Assembly: GCF_018449435.1 (NCBI RefSeq)
Contig: NZ_JAHCMU010000015.1
Span: 62,001-126,000, forward strand
Length of the DNA stretch: 64,000 bases
From: Flagellimonas sp. 389
GTDB lineage: Bacteria; Bacteroidota; Bacteroidia; Flavobacteriales; Flavobacteriaceae
Direction: 5' to 3'
Notes under the pieces: model-generated
The model's database searches: none
Told to the model about the DNA's origin: nothing
The model's input: only the letters and a program-made list of their open reading frames with translations
Shown: positions 1 through 8,740 of the stretch, in pieces
How the letters are laid out: each line of letters opens with the position of its first letter
How positions within the stretch are numbered: position 1 is the stretch's first letter
Made by a program: the position numbers and the translations under genes

Positions 1-680
1 TTCTAAGCTTTGGTAATGGAGTGGTAGTATGGGCATTACGATATGTTGATACCGGCTTTGCAGCATTGGAAATATCGGCACAACCGCTTATTATTTTATT
101 ATTGATGCGTATTCTTCAAGGTAAAAAAATACAACCCATGTCCGTGGTAGGAGTAGTTTTTGGAGTTATTGGTATCTATCTACTGGTGAGTCAAAAACAG
201 ATAATTAACAAAGAAGATTCTATTTTGGGAATGGTAATGATATTTTTCTGCATGCTAAGTTGGGCATATGGCAGCCTCTTCGTGTCCAAAGCAGATTTAC
301 CTGCCAATTATTTTGTAAATACGGGATATCAAATGTTTACGGGAGGAATTATTCTGGCATTGATGAGCTTGGGTTTTGGTGAAAACTGGACATCACCATT
401 GGTTTGGAGCGTCAAAGTGCAGGGCGTAATGCTTTTATTGGTTGTCTTTGGAAGTATTTTGGCTTTTACCTCGTTCAATTATCTGTTAAAATCGGTTTCT
501 CCTGAGAAAGTGGCTACTTCTACCTATGTAAATCCTATCGTTGCTTTAATTCTAGGACGGTACTTTTTGAATGAACAAATTACTGTACAATCTATTGTTG
601 CAGCAATTGTCTTACTCACAGGAGTCTATTTTATCAATACAAAAAAAACCTTGGCTATTTTTGAGCGTTTTAAGCGATAG
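1..680 (+). CDS. EamA/DMT-superfamily transporter, 3' part
   Basis: This is the C-terminal part of an inner-membrane drug/metabolite transporter of the EamA (10-TM) family. The frame is open to the first base of the window, reading LSFGNG before the GTG at 21, so the gene starts upstream and the GTG is not its real start. About 225 residues are visible, with six or seven hydrophobic helices. The end of the first EamA repeat (ISAQPLIILLLMRIL and VVGVVFGVIGIYLL) is followed by a nearly complete second repeat that ends VAAIVLLTGVYFIN and a basic tail, KKTLAIFERFKR. Substrate cannot be inferred from the sequence; family members export amino acids or other metabolites. Family call is firm, function open. 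Confidence 0.85.
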   Translation, partial: LSFGNGVVVWALRYVDTGFAALEISAQPLIILLLMRILQGKKIQPMSVVGVVFGVIGIYLLVSQKQIINKEDSILGMVMIFFCMLSWAYGSLFVSKADLPANYFVNTGYQMFTGGIILALMSLGFGENWTSPLVWSVKVQGVMLLLVVFGSILAFTSFNYLLKSVSPEKVATSTYVNPIVALILGRYFLNEQITVQSIVAAIVLLTGVYFINTKKTLAIFERFKR

Positions 681-890
681 TGTTTGTGATAATGTTGTAT
701 CGCAATATTTTTAGGTTTCGGTTTAAACCTTAGTACCTGAAAAATTATAGAAAAATGTTAATAATGAACGTTCAAGGGCATTTTATTGCATGAATATTCT
801 GAAAAACAAATATTTCGACCCAACCATTTGCTATCTTTAGACTCTTATTAACATATACTAACTTTAAAATTATAATTACGAGTAAAATTT

Positions 891-1349
891 ATGGCTAAAT
901 CACAACAGACTTATAACAAATCAGAAAGAGAAAAAAAGCGTTTAAAGAAAAGAGAAGAGAAGCAAAAAAAGAAGAATGCCAGAAAGGCAGAAGCCAAGGA
1001 AAGTGGTAAATCCGGAATTCAATTTGCTTATGTGGACCACAACGGAAATTTAACGGATACACCGCCGGATCCTACACAAAAAGTTGCTGTAGAGGCAGAG
1101 AACATAACTCTTGGTATTCCCAAAAAAGAGGATATTGAGGAAGAAGAGTTTGATCCAATACGAAATGGTAAAGTTTCCTTTTATGACAATTCAAAAGGAT
1201 TTGGCTTTATAATTGATTCTGAAACACAGGAAAAATATTTTTGTCATGTCAGTGGATTGATTGACGAAATTGCAGAGAACGATAAAGTATCTTTTGAACT
1301 CGAAAAAGGGATGAAGGGCATGAATGCGGTTCGGGTAAAGAAGATTTAA
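891..1349 (+). CDS. Cold-shock-domain protein with lysine-rich N-terminus
   Basis: A 152-residue cytoplasmic protein in two parts. Residues 1-45 are very rich in Lys, Glu and Arg and probably form a charged, disordered or coiled nucleic-acid-binding tail. Residues about 92-152 form a cold-shock domain, with NGKVSFYDNSKGFGFI (RNP1-like KGFGFI) and YFCHVSGL (RNP2-like, where classical Csp proteins have VFVHFS). Members bind single-stranded RNA or DNA and act as RNA chaperones. The length is about twice that of a plain CspA and fits the extended form seen in Flavobacteria. It stands alone after a 210-bp gap, so it is probably transcribed by itself; TATCTTTA at 832-839 resembles a -7 box but has no clear -33 partner. 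Confidence 0.85.
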   Translation: MAKSQQTYNKSEREKKRLKKREEKQKKKNARKAEAKESGKSGIQFAYVDHNGNLTDTPPDPTQKVAVEAENITLGIPKKEDIEEEEFDPIRNGKVSFYDNSKGFGFIIDSETQEKYFCHVSGLIDEIAENDKVSFELEKGMKGMNAVRVKKI

Positions 1350-1419
1350 TTTTAGGGACTAAGAAACCGTTACTTTCGTTACCAATGGTTTTTGAAGTAT
1401 CATTTTATTTTTATTGATT

Positions 1420-1977
1420 ATGGACTTTTTTTTTAAATACCGGTTTGTTTTATTGTTGTTCATATTCGTTGGATGTGCTTCCCAACAAAAAAATACTGCT
1501 ACTACTGAAGAAATTGAGAAGCTGGATAAGCTAATTGCCGAAATGGCATTTGAAATTAAAGCTCGATGGGCCAGACCACTTGTAAGCAACAGTCTTAATA
1601 GTATTGCAAACGCAGGTTTACTTCCCTTAGGAAGCACTGCGAATCAAATTGATTTAATAGGCACTTCTAGCCATTTTAGGATCATAGGCGATAGTGTTAC
1701 AGCTAACTTACCTTATTTTGGTGAAAGACAAATGGGAGCAGCTTATAACAGTGCTAATGGTGGTATTCAGTTCAGTGGAATGCCCAGGAATTTAAAAATA
1801 GTCAAGCAAGAGAACGGTAAAGGATATAAACTTGACTTTCAAATCAATAATAACACAGAAACGTATGATGTCAACGTAAACATACATCCTAATCTTCAAA
1901 GTCGCATCAATATAAATAGCTCTCACAGGAATGTGATATCGTATAGTGGTCGGGTTTATACTTACTTTACTAAATAA
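1420..1977 (+). CDS. DUF4251-family lipoprotein
   Basis: A 185-residue exported lipoprotein. The chosen ATG at 1420 gives a short basic start, a hydrophobic stretch (FVLLLFIFVG) and the lipobox cysteine in VGCASQ; an in-frame TTG six bases upstream is less likely. The mature part matches the DUF4251 pattern: KARWARPLVSNSLNSI, then a hydrophilic beta-rich body with DLIGTSSHFRIIGDSVTANLPYFGE and GGIQFSGMP. The function of DUF4251 is unknown; members are periplasmic or outer-membrane anchored proteins of Bacteroidota. Neighbours give no functional hint. The family assignment is from pattern recall and a profile search would settle it. Confidence 0.75.
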   Translation: MDFFFKYRFVLLLFIFVGCASQQKNTATTEEIEKLDKLIAEMAFEIKARWARPLVSNSLNSIANAGLLPLGSTANQIDLIGTSSHFRIIGDSVTANLPYFGERQMGAAYNSANGGIQFSGMPRNLKIVKQENGKGYKLDFQINNNTETYDVNVNIHPNLQSRININSSHRNVISYSGRVYTYFTK

Positions 1978-2235
1978 GTGTGTGGTCCTAAAGGCGGAGA
2001 CCAAATTACTCTTATTATCTCTTATAATGCTTAGATTGAATATTATGGCAGTTGAAAATAGCCACCCTATCCCGTATTATTTTTTTAGTCTGACTACCGT
2101 TATTTAAAGCTAATAGGCATTTCGAGTTTTCCATAAGCACTTTTAGATACATTCATAAAAAAAATTAATGGATTTTAAAGTGTTAATAAATTGTTTATGT
2201 TCAAAAGGTTTAAATTCTTACACTATTTTTAGAGC

Positions 2236-2976
2236 ATGACTAATTCAGTGTTCTTTATTTTTACTTTCGGTTTTTTGAGCTTTTTTACGAATACTATTGT
2301 CGCTCAATCGGGTACTCAAAACAAAAATTTATACAAAACTTTCGATAGCATCATTGGAGATGAGGTTTCGGGTCTTTACAATGGAGTTCAATACAACAAT
2401 GATTTCATCGTTTTAGAAGGAAAACATCAATTTCTTGATACTAATGATTTTTCAGAGGGGTACGTTCGTTACGATAATCAACATCATTACAAGATTTATA
2501 TCAAATATGATTTGTTTTATGATGAGATAATAGTTAGGCCTCAAAACTCCTCTGGTGGTTTGGCCTTTAAGCTAATTAAATCTCTAGTAGACGGTTTTGT
2601 ACTCTTTGATAAAAAATTTGTTCATATAAAAGCCCGTAATCAAAAGACTAACGAACCCATAGGTTATTGCGAACAACTTTCAGAAACAGAGTTCTTAACT
2701 CTTTATAAGAAGCAAATCAAAAAATCTTCGAAAAAGGCTAAGGGCGCCAAGATATTCTACGAATTCAATCAAAGCAATACATACATAATAGAGTATAATA
2801 ATACTTTCTTTCCTGCGGCAGTTAGCAAAGACTTAATTTCAATTTTCCCAGACCAAAAAAATGTAATAAAGGATTACTATAGAGCTTACAAAAAACTTTT
2901 AAAGTCTGATCCCGACACTTTCTTCAAATTGCTTTTAACTAGATTAAATGAAGTGAAGCAATTAAAAACAGCATAG
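2236..2976 (+). CDS. Exported protein of unknown function upstream of TonB receptor
   Basis: A 246-residue protein I do not recognise. Residues 1-24 form a signal peptide (hydrophobic FFIFTFGFLSFFTNTIVA, cleavage before QSG). The rest is hydrophilic and mixed alpha/beta, with a Lys-rich patch (KKQIKKSSKKAKGAK, about residues 155-169) and one cysteine in the mature part. It ends 11 bases before the start of the TonB-dependent receptor gene, so the two are probably co-transcribed. By position it may be a periplasmic accessory of that receptor, but nothing in the sequence proves this. Confidence 0.6.
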   Translation: MTNSVFFIFTFGFLSFFTNTIVAQSGTQNKNLYKTFDSIIGDEVSGLYNGVQYNNDFIVLEGKHQFLDTNDFSEGYVRYDNQHHYKIYIKYDLFYDEIIVRPQNSSGGLAFKLIKSLVDGFVLFDKKFVHIKARNQKTNEPIGYCEQLSETEFLTLYKKQIKKSSKKAKGAKIFYEFNQSNTYIIEYNNTFFPAAVSKDLISIFPDQKNVIKDYYRAYKKLLKSDPDTFFKLLLTRLNEVKQLKTA

Positions 2977-2987
2977 AACCAAACCGC

Positions 2988-5762
2988 ATGAGATTATTAT
3001 TTTTATTGATTTGTTTAACAATGGTAAATGTCGCGTTAGGGCAAAACGAGGGAAAAAGAATATCCTTGTCCTTTGATGATATTACCATTTCTGAAGCATT
3101 GTCCAAAATTGAAGAAGTTACGGACTATGAATTTTATTATCTTGAAGAATGGCTTGGTACCAATTTAGTATCTGGGGAATATGATTCTACAATAGATGTT
3201 ATTCTAGAAGATATTTTAGGTAAAATAGAAGTCAATTTTTATATGCTTGAGGCCAACAAAGTGGTTTTAACAAAAAACAGTATTGTTTATGACTCTTTAC
3301 CAGAGGTCTTTCAAAAAAACAACCTAAACGATACGGTCAAAAATCAAGATTTTCGGCTTTTAGATGAAGCTGACATACCTATTCTTGCCATAAGATCTGA
3401 CTCCAATAGCCCTACCACTATTGAGACGTTCAGGGTAGGAAAAAGAAATAGGGGGCAACGTTCTAGAACGGCTACTCTTAAAGGTATCATCTTGAACGGT
3501 ACGACAGGAGATCCAATACCAGATTTACAAATTGTTGTGAGAAACGAGAACAGAGCTGCGATTACAAATACAGATGGAGCTTATGAAATACGACTACCGC
3601 TTGGAACACATATTTTGGAAATGATCGCTTTGGGAATTGAGAACACAAAAAAAAGAGTGGTTATATATAATGATGGCAGTCTCGATTTTACCTTAAATGA
3701 AAGTCTTGAACTTTTGGACGAGGTAATAGTAGAGGCAGATGCTGATAAAAATGTGGCTAATACGACAAGTGGCTCTGAAAGAATCGACGCAGAAGAGTCG
3801 AAAAATATCCCATTGGTTTTGGGAGAAAGGGATGTTTTAAGAGTAGCAACTTCTTTACCAGGAATATCAACAGCAGGTGAAGGATCAGCAGGCTTCAATG
3901 TTAGAGGAGGTAAGTCAGATCAGAACCTGATTTTATTGGATGATGCGGTTGTTTACAATCCGCAACACTTTTTCGGTATTTTTTCGGCGTTGAACCCTTT
4001 TGCGATTAGTAGTTTAAATGTTTACAAAGGTAGTTTCCCTTCGGAGTATGGAGGAAGATTGTCTTCTGTTTTTGACATTAAAACAAAGAATGCGGATGTC
4101 GAAACCATTAAAGGGGAAGCATCAATAGGCCCCGTTACGAGTAATGCTGTGATTGAACTTCCAGTGATTAAGGATAAATCTTCACTGTTGCTGGGAGGAA
4201 GAGGGGCTTATGCCAATTGGATTTTACGCTCGTTGGACGAACCAGATCTTGAAAATAGCGAAGCCTCATTTTATGATTTTTTGGCAAACTACAATCATAA
4301 AATCAATAGTAATAACAGCATAAAGGCTACAGGTTACTATAGCAGGGATGACTTTAGCATTACTTCTGATTCTCTATTCGTTTATAAAAATCAACTTGTA
4401 TCGCTTAAATGGGACCATGCTTTTAATGAAAAAACAACCAGTAGCTTGGTTGCCTCAAATAGCCAGTATGATTTCGATATAGAATTCGATGGTGATTCTA
4501 ACGATGACTTCCTTTTCGGATACAAAGTTAATGAGAGCGAAGTGAAGTTAAAAATCAATCATATTAAAGACTCCAAGTTTTCGTACAACTATGGTATCGC
4601 AAGTAAGTTGTACAATATCGACCCAGGCGATATAGAACCCCTAGATGAAAACAATTCCATAGTTGAGCCTAGATCTATCAATCGTGAACGTGGATTGGAA
4701 TCAGCGTTTTTCGTTTCGGCAAATCTTGATATTACAGATAAACTTTCGGTAGAGGCTGGGGTAAGGCTTTCAAATTTTTTAGCATTGGGACAAGGTTCCC
4801 AAGCAGTTTTTGAAGAAGGTCAACCAAGAAATCAAGGATCGATAATTGATACATTAGACTTTGAAAGAAATGAGGTGATTGAATCTTTTTTCAATCCAGA
4901 ACCTCGTATATCGGCGAGGTACTTGTTGAATCCAAGTTTGTCCATAAAAGGTGGATATGGAAGAACCTATCAATACATTCATAGGCTATCGAACAATACA
5001 ACCGTATCGCCGATAGATACTTGGAAAATTTCTGATTCAAATATCAAACCACAAAGTGCAGACCAGTTTACCCTAGGTTTGTTTAAAAATATTGATGGAA
5101 ACACATTTGAGCTTAGTCTTGAAGGATTTTATAAGCGTTCCGATAACATTCTCGACTTTAAAACTGGGGCTCAAATATTACTCAACGAGAATATTGTTTT
5201 AGAAACATTACAAGGTGAAGGAGAATCGTATGGAGTGGAGTTCTTGATTCGGAAAAATAAAGGAAAGCTTAACGGGTGGTTGGGATATACTTATTCTCGC
5301 TCTTTTATTAAGTTCGACAGTGAATTTCCTGAAGAACAAATTAATAATGGCGATTTTTTCCCTTCCAATTTTGATAAGCCCCATGATTTGAGTTTAGTTA
5401 CGAATTACAAATTTTCCAAAAGATTTAGTCTTTCTACTAACTTCACATACCAGACAGGTAGACCTGTAACCGTTCCTGTGGGTAGTTTCTCTTTTGATAA
5501 TTCAGAATTTGTTGTTTTTAGTGATAGAAACAGTTTCAGGATTCCTGATTTTTATAGATTGGATATTGGTCTTAATATAGAGGGTAATCATAAGATTAAA
5601 AAATTTGCCCATAGTTTCTGGACTATATCTATATATAACGTGCTTGGAAGAAACAACCCATTCTCTGTCTTTTTTGTCACAGAGAATGGCGAAGTACAGG
5701 GCCAGCAAGCGTCAATTTTCAATATTCCGGTACCTTCTATTACGTATAATTTTAAGTTCTAA
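2988..5762 (+). CDS. TonB-dependent outer-membrane receptor with STN domain
   Basis: A 924-residue SusC/FecA-like receptor that imports an unknown ligand across the outer membrane using TonB energy. Domains in order: signal peptide (1-18, ends ALGQ); STN signalling domain (about 25-100, ISLSFDDITISEALSKIEE); a carboxypeptidase-regulatory-like beta-sandwich (about 160-250); plug (about 265-370, with STAGEGSAGFNVRGG and NLILLDDAVVYNPQHFFGIFSALN); and a 22-strand barrel ending in the typical aromatic residue (NFKF). STN domains normally talk to a FecR anti-sigma factor, but no sigma/fecR pair lies beside this gene. It leads a cluster with DUF4249 lipoproteins, an arrangement repeated at 46.0-49.5 kb. 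No SusD is present, which argues against a classical glycan utilisation pair. Confidence 0.93.
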   Translation: MRLLFLLICLTMVNVALGQNEGKRISLSFDDITISEALSKIEEVTDYEFYYLEEWLGTNLVSGEYDSTIDVILEDILGKIEVNFYMLEANKVVLTKNSIVYDSLPEVFQKNNLNDTVKNQDFRLLDEADIPILAIRSDSNSPTTIETFRVGKRNRGQRSRTATLKGIILNGTTGDPIPDLQIVVRNENRAAITNTDGAYEIRLPLGTHILEMIALGIENTKKRVVIYNDGSLDFTLNESLELLDEVIVEADADKNVANTTSGSERIDAEESKNIPLVLGERDVLRVATSLPGISTAGEGSAGFNVRGGKSDQNLILLDDAVVYNPQHFFGIFSALNPFAISSLNVYKGSFPSEYGGRLSSVFDIKTKNADVETIKGEASIGPVTSNAVIELPVIKDKSSLLLGGRGAYANWILRSLDEPDLENSEASFYDFLANYNHKINSNNSIKATGYYSRDDFSITSDSLFVYKNQLVSLKWDHAFNEKTTSSLVASNSQYDFDIEFDGDSNDDFLFGYKVNESEVKLKINHIKDSKFSYNYGIASKLYNIDPGDIEPLDENNSIVEPRSINRERGLESAFFVSANLDITDKLSVEAGVRLSNFLALGQGSQAVFEEGQPRNQGSIIDTLDFERNEVIESFFNPEPRISARYLLNPSLSIKGGYGRTYQYIHRLSNNTTVSPIDTWKISDSNIKPQSADQFTLGLFKNIDGNTFELSLEGFYKRSDNILDFKTGAQILLNENIVLETLQGEGESYGVEFLIRKNKGKLNGWLGYTYSRSFIKFDSEFPEEQINNGDFFPSNFDKPHDLSLVTNYKFSKRFSLSTNFTYQTGRPVTVPVGSFSFDNSEFVVFSDRNSFRIPDFYRLDIGLNIEGNHKIKKFAHSFWTISIYNVLGRNNPFSVFFVTENGEVQGQQASIFNIPVPSITYNFKF

Positions 5763-5767
5763 AAAAG

Positions 5768-6943
5768 ATGACTTTAAATTTGAGAATTGAAAATAACATA
5801 TTAACCATAGTGGTCCCGTTATTATACATTCTTGGGTGTACAGAACCCTTTACCGCGCCTACCGAAGACTTTGAAAATATTTTGGTCATAGATGCACTTA
5901 TTACTACGGAAGATAAGTTTCAAGAGATAAATCTTTCAAGAACTTTTCTTTTTGATGCTGAACTTGAAGCTGAAAGAGAGGCAGTAGTTCAAATTGTAGG
6001 TAATGATAACAGTACGTATTCTTTTACTGAACGAGAACCTGGCCAATACTTTTCCGACACTTCCTTTGGGGCCGTACCTGGGGTACTTTATTCCCTTTCC
6101 GTTATTACACAGCAAGGCGATTCCTTTATTGGAGGACCTATATCCATAGAACAAGAAGCAGAATTGGAAGAGATAAGGGCAGTGAGGACAACTACTGAAG
6201 AAGGTGAAGAAGGTATAGCGATAGTCGCGGATGGCTTCGATCCTACAGGAGAAGCGATTTTTTATAGGTATGATTACGTCGAGACATTTAAAATAGTTTC
6301 CGTAGCTAACCCTCAATTTGATTTGATTGTGGCATCTGAAAATCCACCGTTATTGGAAAAAGTACCTAAAACGAGACAAGAGAATATATGCTATAGAACA
6401 CAGTTTTCCAATTCAATTCTCCTTACAACTTCTGAAAACTTAACGGAGAGTAGAATTGAGAACTTTCAAGTAAGGTTTATCCCTAAAACTGCCTTTGAAC
6501 TTCGTACCCGTTACAGCATATTGGTAAATCAATACATACAATCCAGAACGGCCCAAAGTTTTTATGAAGATTTAAGGGATTTTTCCAATGTGTTAACAGT
6601 ATTTGCTCAAACCCAGCCTGGTTTTATAATAGGCAATATCGTTTCAGACAATGAGAGTGACACTCGAGTTTTAGGGCTTTTCGAAGTTTCACAGTTAAGT
6701 TCAAAACGTATATTTTTTGAGTATGATGATTTTTTCTTTGATAATAGCCCGCCAAGATTTATTAGGGATTGCCCTGTTGTACAAGGCGGGAGCCGAGATC
6801 CTGTCTTGTTCGACTTAATTAAAAGAAAGACGCATAAATATAGAGGTGACGGGGATCCAAGCGGATTTGTTGCTAGCCCAATTGGCTGTATAGATTGTAC
6901 TGTTTACGGAAGTAATGTTAAACCTGATTTTTGGGAAGATTAA
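5768..6943 (+). CDS. DUF4249 lipoprotein, paralogue 1
   Basis: A 391-residue surface or periplasmic lipoprotein, starting 5 bases after the TonB receptor stop. The lipobox is YILGC, followed by TEPFTAPTEDFENILVIDALITTEDKFQEI, the opening typical of DUF4249. The body is beta-rich. Conserved cysteines shared with the two downstream paralogues are in NICYRT, RDCP and the terminal GCIDCTVYG motif, and the protein ends PDFWED. DUF4249 proteins are regularly encoded next to TonB receptors in Bacteroidota and, by analogy with SusD, are thought to help capture ligand; this is inference. It is closely related to the products at 8741 and 10057. Confidence 0.85.
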   Translation: MTLNLRIENNILTIVVPLLYILGCTEPFTAPTEDFENILVIDALITTEDKFQEINLSRTFLFDAELEAEREAVVQIVGNDNSTYSFTEREPGQYFSDTSFGAVPGVLYSLSVITQQGDSFIGGPISIEQEAELEEIRAVRTTTEEGEEGIAIVADGFDPTGEAIFYRYDYVETFKIVSVANPQFDLIVASENPPLLEKVPKTRQENICYRTQFSNSILLTTSENLTESRIENFQVRFIPKTAFELRTRYSILVNQYIQSRTAQSFYEDLRDFSNVLTVFAQTQPGFIIGNIVSDNESDTRVLGLFEVSQLSSKRIFFEYDDFFFDNSPPRFIRDCPVVQGGSRDPVLFDLIKRKTHKYRGDGDPSGFVASPIGCIDCTVYGSNVKPDFWED

Positions 6944-6945
6944 TT

Positions 6946-8718
6946 ATGAACTATAATATGAGGATTTTAGTCAGTTTTTTTATCATTACCATTTCGTTAC
7001 AAAGTTATGGGCAATACAAATCAATTGGGGAAGATGAAAAAAAGATATTTGAGAGCACGGCGCCAGAAAGCATTTTTGTCCATTACAACTCATCTTTCTA
7101 TATGGTCGGGGAATACATGTATTTCAAAATCTATTGTTTGAATCCAAAAACCAAAAGGTTGAGTCATATTAGTAAAATGGCTTATTTGGAGTTAATCGAT
7201 AAAAGTGGAGAGCGTGTATTTAGACAAAAGATTAAGCTGGATAATGGAATTGGCCAAGGTGATTTCTTTTTACCAGTAGGCACACCATCTGGAAATTATA
7301 AACTTGTAGCATACACCAAGTGGATGGGTAATTGGGGTCAAGGATTGTTTTCTCAAGAGGACATAGCTATAATAAACCCATATAGTAATAATCAAAAGAA
7401 TTTTCTTGAATCAGATTCAATACAAAGTAAGATTGATTCAAAAACTTCCAAGGCGCCTTCATTCGGATTGGGTGAAAATCCGATGAAAATGGCCCCAACC
7501 AAAAAGCAATTTGGCAAAAGGGAAGCTGTAACTATTAAGTTTGAAGGAAAAAGATCTGAAAAAATTCCAAATGGGGCATATTCCATTTCGGTACGTAGGT
7601 ATGATCCCATTTTCCCAAACCACAAAAAAACTACTTTCGATCATCTAGCTTTGACTAAGATTTCGACACCAATTTTTGAAAAAAATTTCATACTACCTGA
7701 ACTTAGGGGAGAACTTATTACTGGTAAGGTGGTTACCAATAATCCAGACAAACCAGTTGGTAATCTCAAAGTATCATTTTCTATTCCCGGAGAAAACTAT
7801 CAATTAAAAATTGCTAGGACGGATGCATCTGGACAATTCTATTTTAATATTGGCAAACCATATAGAAGTGAAGAAGCAGTTATTCAAATTCTTGAAGAAA
7901 AGGTTGATGGATTGACTGTGGAGATAGAAAATCCTCCAACTTTAGTTGATGTAAATGACTTAAAATTCAAATCTTTCAAACTAAACCCAGACATGAACGA
8001 TTTGATTCTAAAGCAAAGTATTCAAAATCAAATAGAAAATGCTTATTTCAAAGTAAAACCTGATACTATTGTTAGTGAGGGCGGACAGCTAAATTTTTAT
8101 GGTAAAAAAGCTAAAACCTATCTTTTGGATGATTATACAAGGTTTCCAACCGTTAAAGAAACGGTTTTGGAAATTTTGAATAATGTATGGTTAATGCAAA
8201 CTAAGGATGGTGCATATTCTTTTAATCTAAGAACGTTGAATGGGGAATTTAATAATTCAGAGTTTACATCACTACTCCTGGTAGATGGTTTGTTGGTCAA
8301 GGATCAGGATTACTTCATAAAAAATTTTAATTCAAATCTAATCGAAAGAATCAATATTGTAAGACAATATTATCGAATTGGTTCTCAGATTTTTGATGGC
8401 GTAATTGATATACAAACGTTTGATCTCAATTATCAAATACCACCTAACAAAGATGGTTTGAAAGCTTTGAAGTTGGATAGGCAAACAGAGATTAAAGACT
8501 ATTTTCGCCAGACTTATGTAGATTCAACAATAAAGCAATCAAAACGTATTCCCGATTTAAGACAACAGCTTTTATGGCTTCCAAATATAGACTTGGATAA
8601 AGATGAAACCATTACCTTTTTCACTTCGGATGTATCTGGTAATTTTGAGATTTCTTTGGAAGGGTTCACTGAGACAGGGCAGCCAGTATCACTGAAGGAA
8701 ACTATTACCGTCGAATGA
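6946..8718 (+). CDS. MG2-like/plug-like exported protein of TonB-receptor cluster
   Basis: A 590-residue exported protein. ATG 6946 or 6958 both give a signal peptide ending SLQSYGQ; an upstream in-frame TTG lies inside the previous gene and was discarded. Residues about 35-135 look like an alpha-2-macroglobulin MG2 domain (HYNSSFYMVGEYMYFKIYC, then VGTPSGNYKLVAYTKWMGNWGQG). Residues about 255-310 look like a carboxypeptidase-regulatory or CNA-B beta-sandwich (ELRGELITGKVVTNN). Residues about 430-500 resemble a TonB receptor plug (LLLVDGLLVKDQDYF, then NLIERINIVRQYYRIG and FDGVIDI), yet no barrel follows. It lies between DUF4249 genes 1 and 2 and probably acts with the receptor at 2988. Exact role unknown. 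Confidence 0.6.
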   Translation: MNYNMRILVSFFIITISLQSYGQYKSIGEDEKKIFESTAPESIFVHYNSSFYMVGEYMYFKIYCLNPKTKRLSHISKMAYLELIDKSGERVFRQKIKLDNGIGQGDFFLPVGTPSGNYKLVAYTKWMGNWGQGLFSQEDIAIINPYSNNQKNFLESDSIQSKIDSKTSKAPSFGLGENPMKMAPTKKQFGKREAVTIKFEGKRSEKIPNGAYSISVRRYDPIFPNHKKTTFDHLALTKISTPIFEKNFILPELRGELITGKVVTNNPDKPVGNLKVSFSIPGENYQLKIARTDASGQFYFNIGKPYRSEEAVIQILEEKVDGLTVEIENPPTLVDVNDLKFKSFKLNPDMNDLILKQSIQNQIENAYFKVKPDTIVSEGGQLNFYGKKAKTYLLDDYTRFPTVKETVLEILNNVWLMQTKDGAYSFNLRTLNGEFNNSEFTSLLLVDGLLVKDQDYFIKNFNSNLIERINIVRQYYRIGSQIFDGVIDIQTFDLNYQIPPNKDGLKALKLDRQTEIKDYFRQTYVDSTIKQSKRIPDLRQQLLWLPNIDLDKDETITFFTSDVSGNFEISLEGFTETGQPVSLKETITVE

Positions 8719-8740
8719 TTTTTGATAATTATCTATTAAT

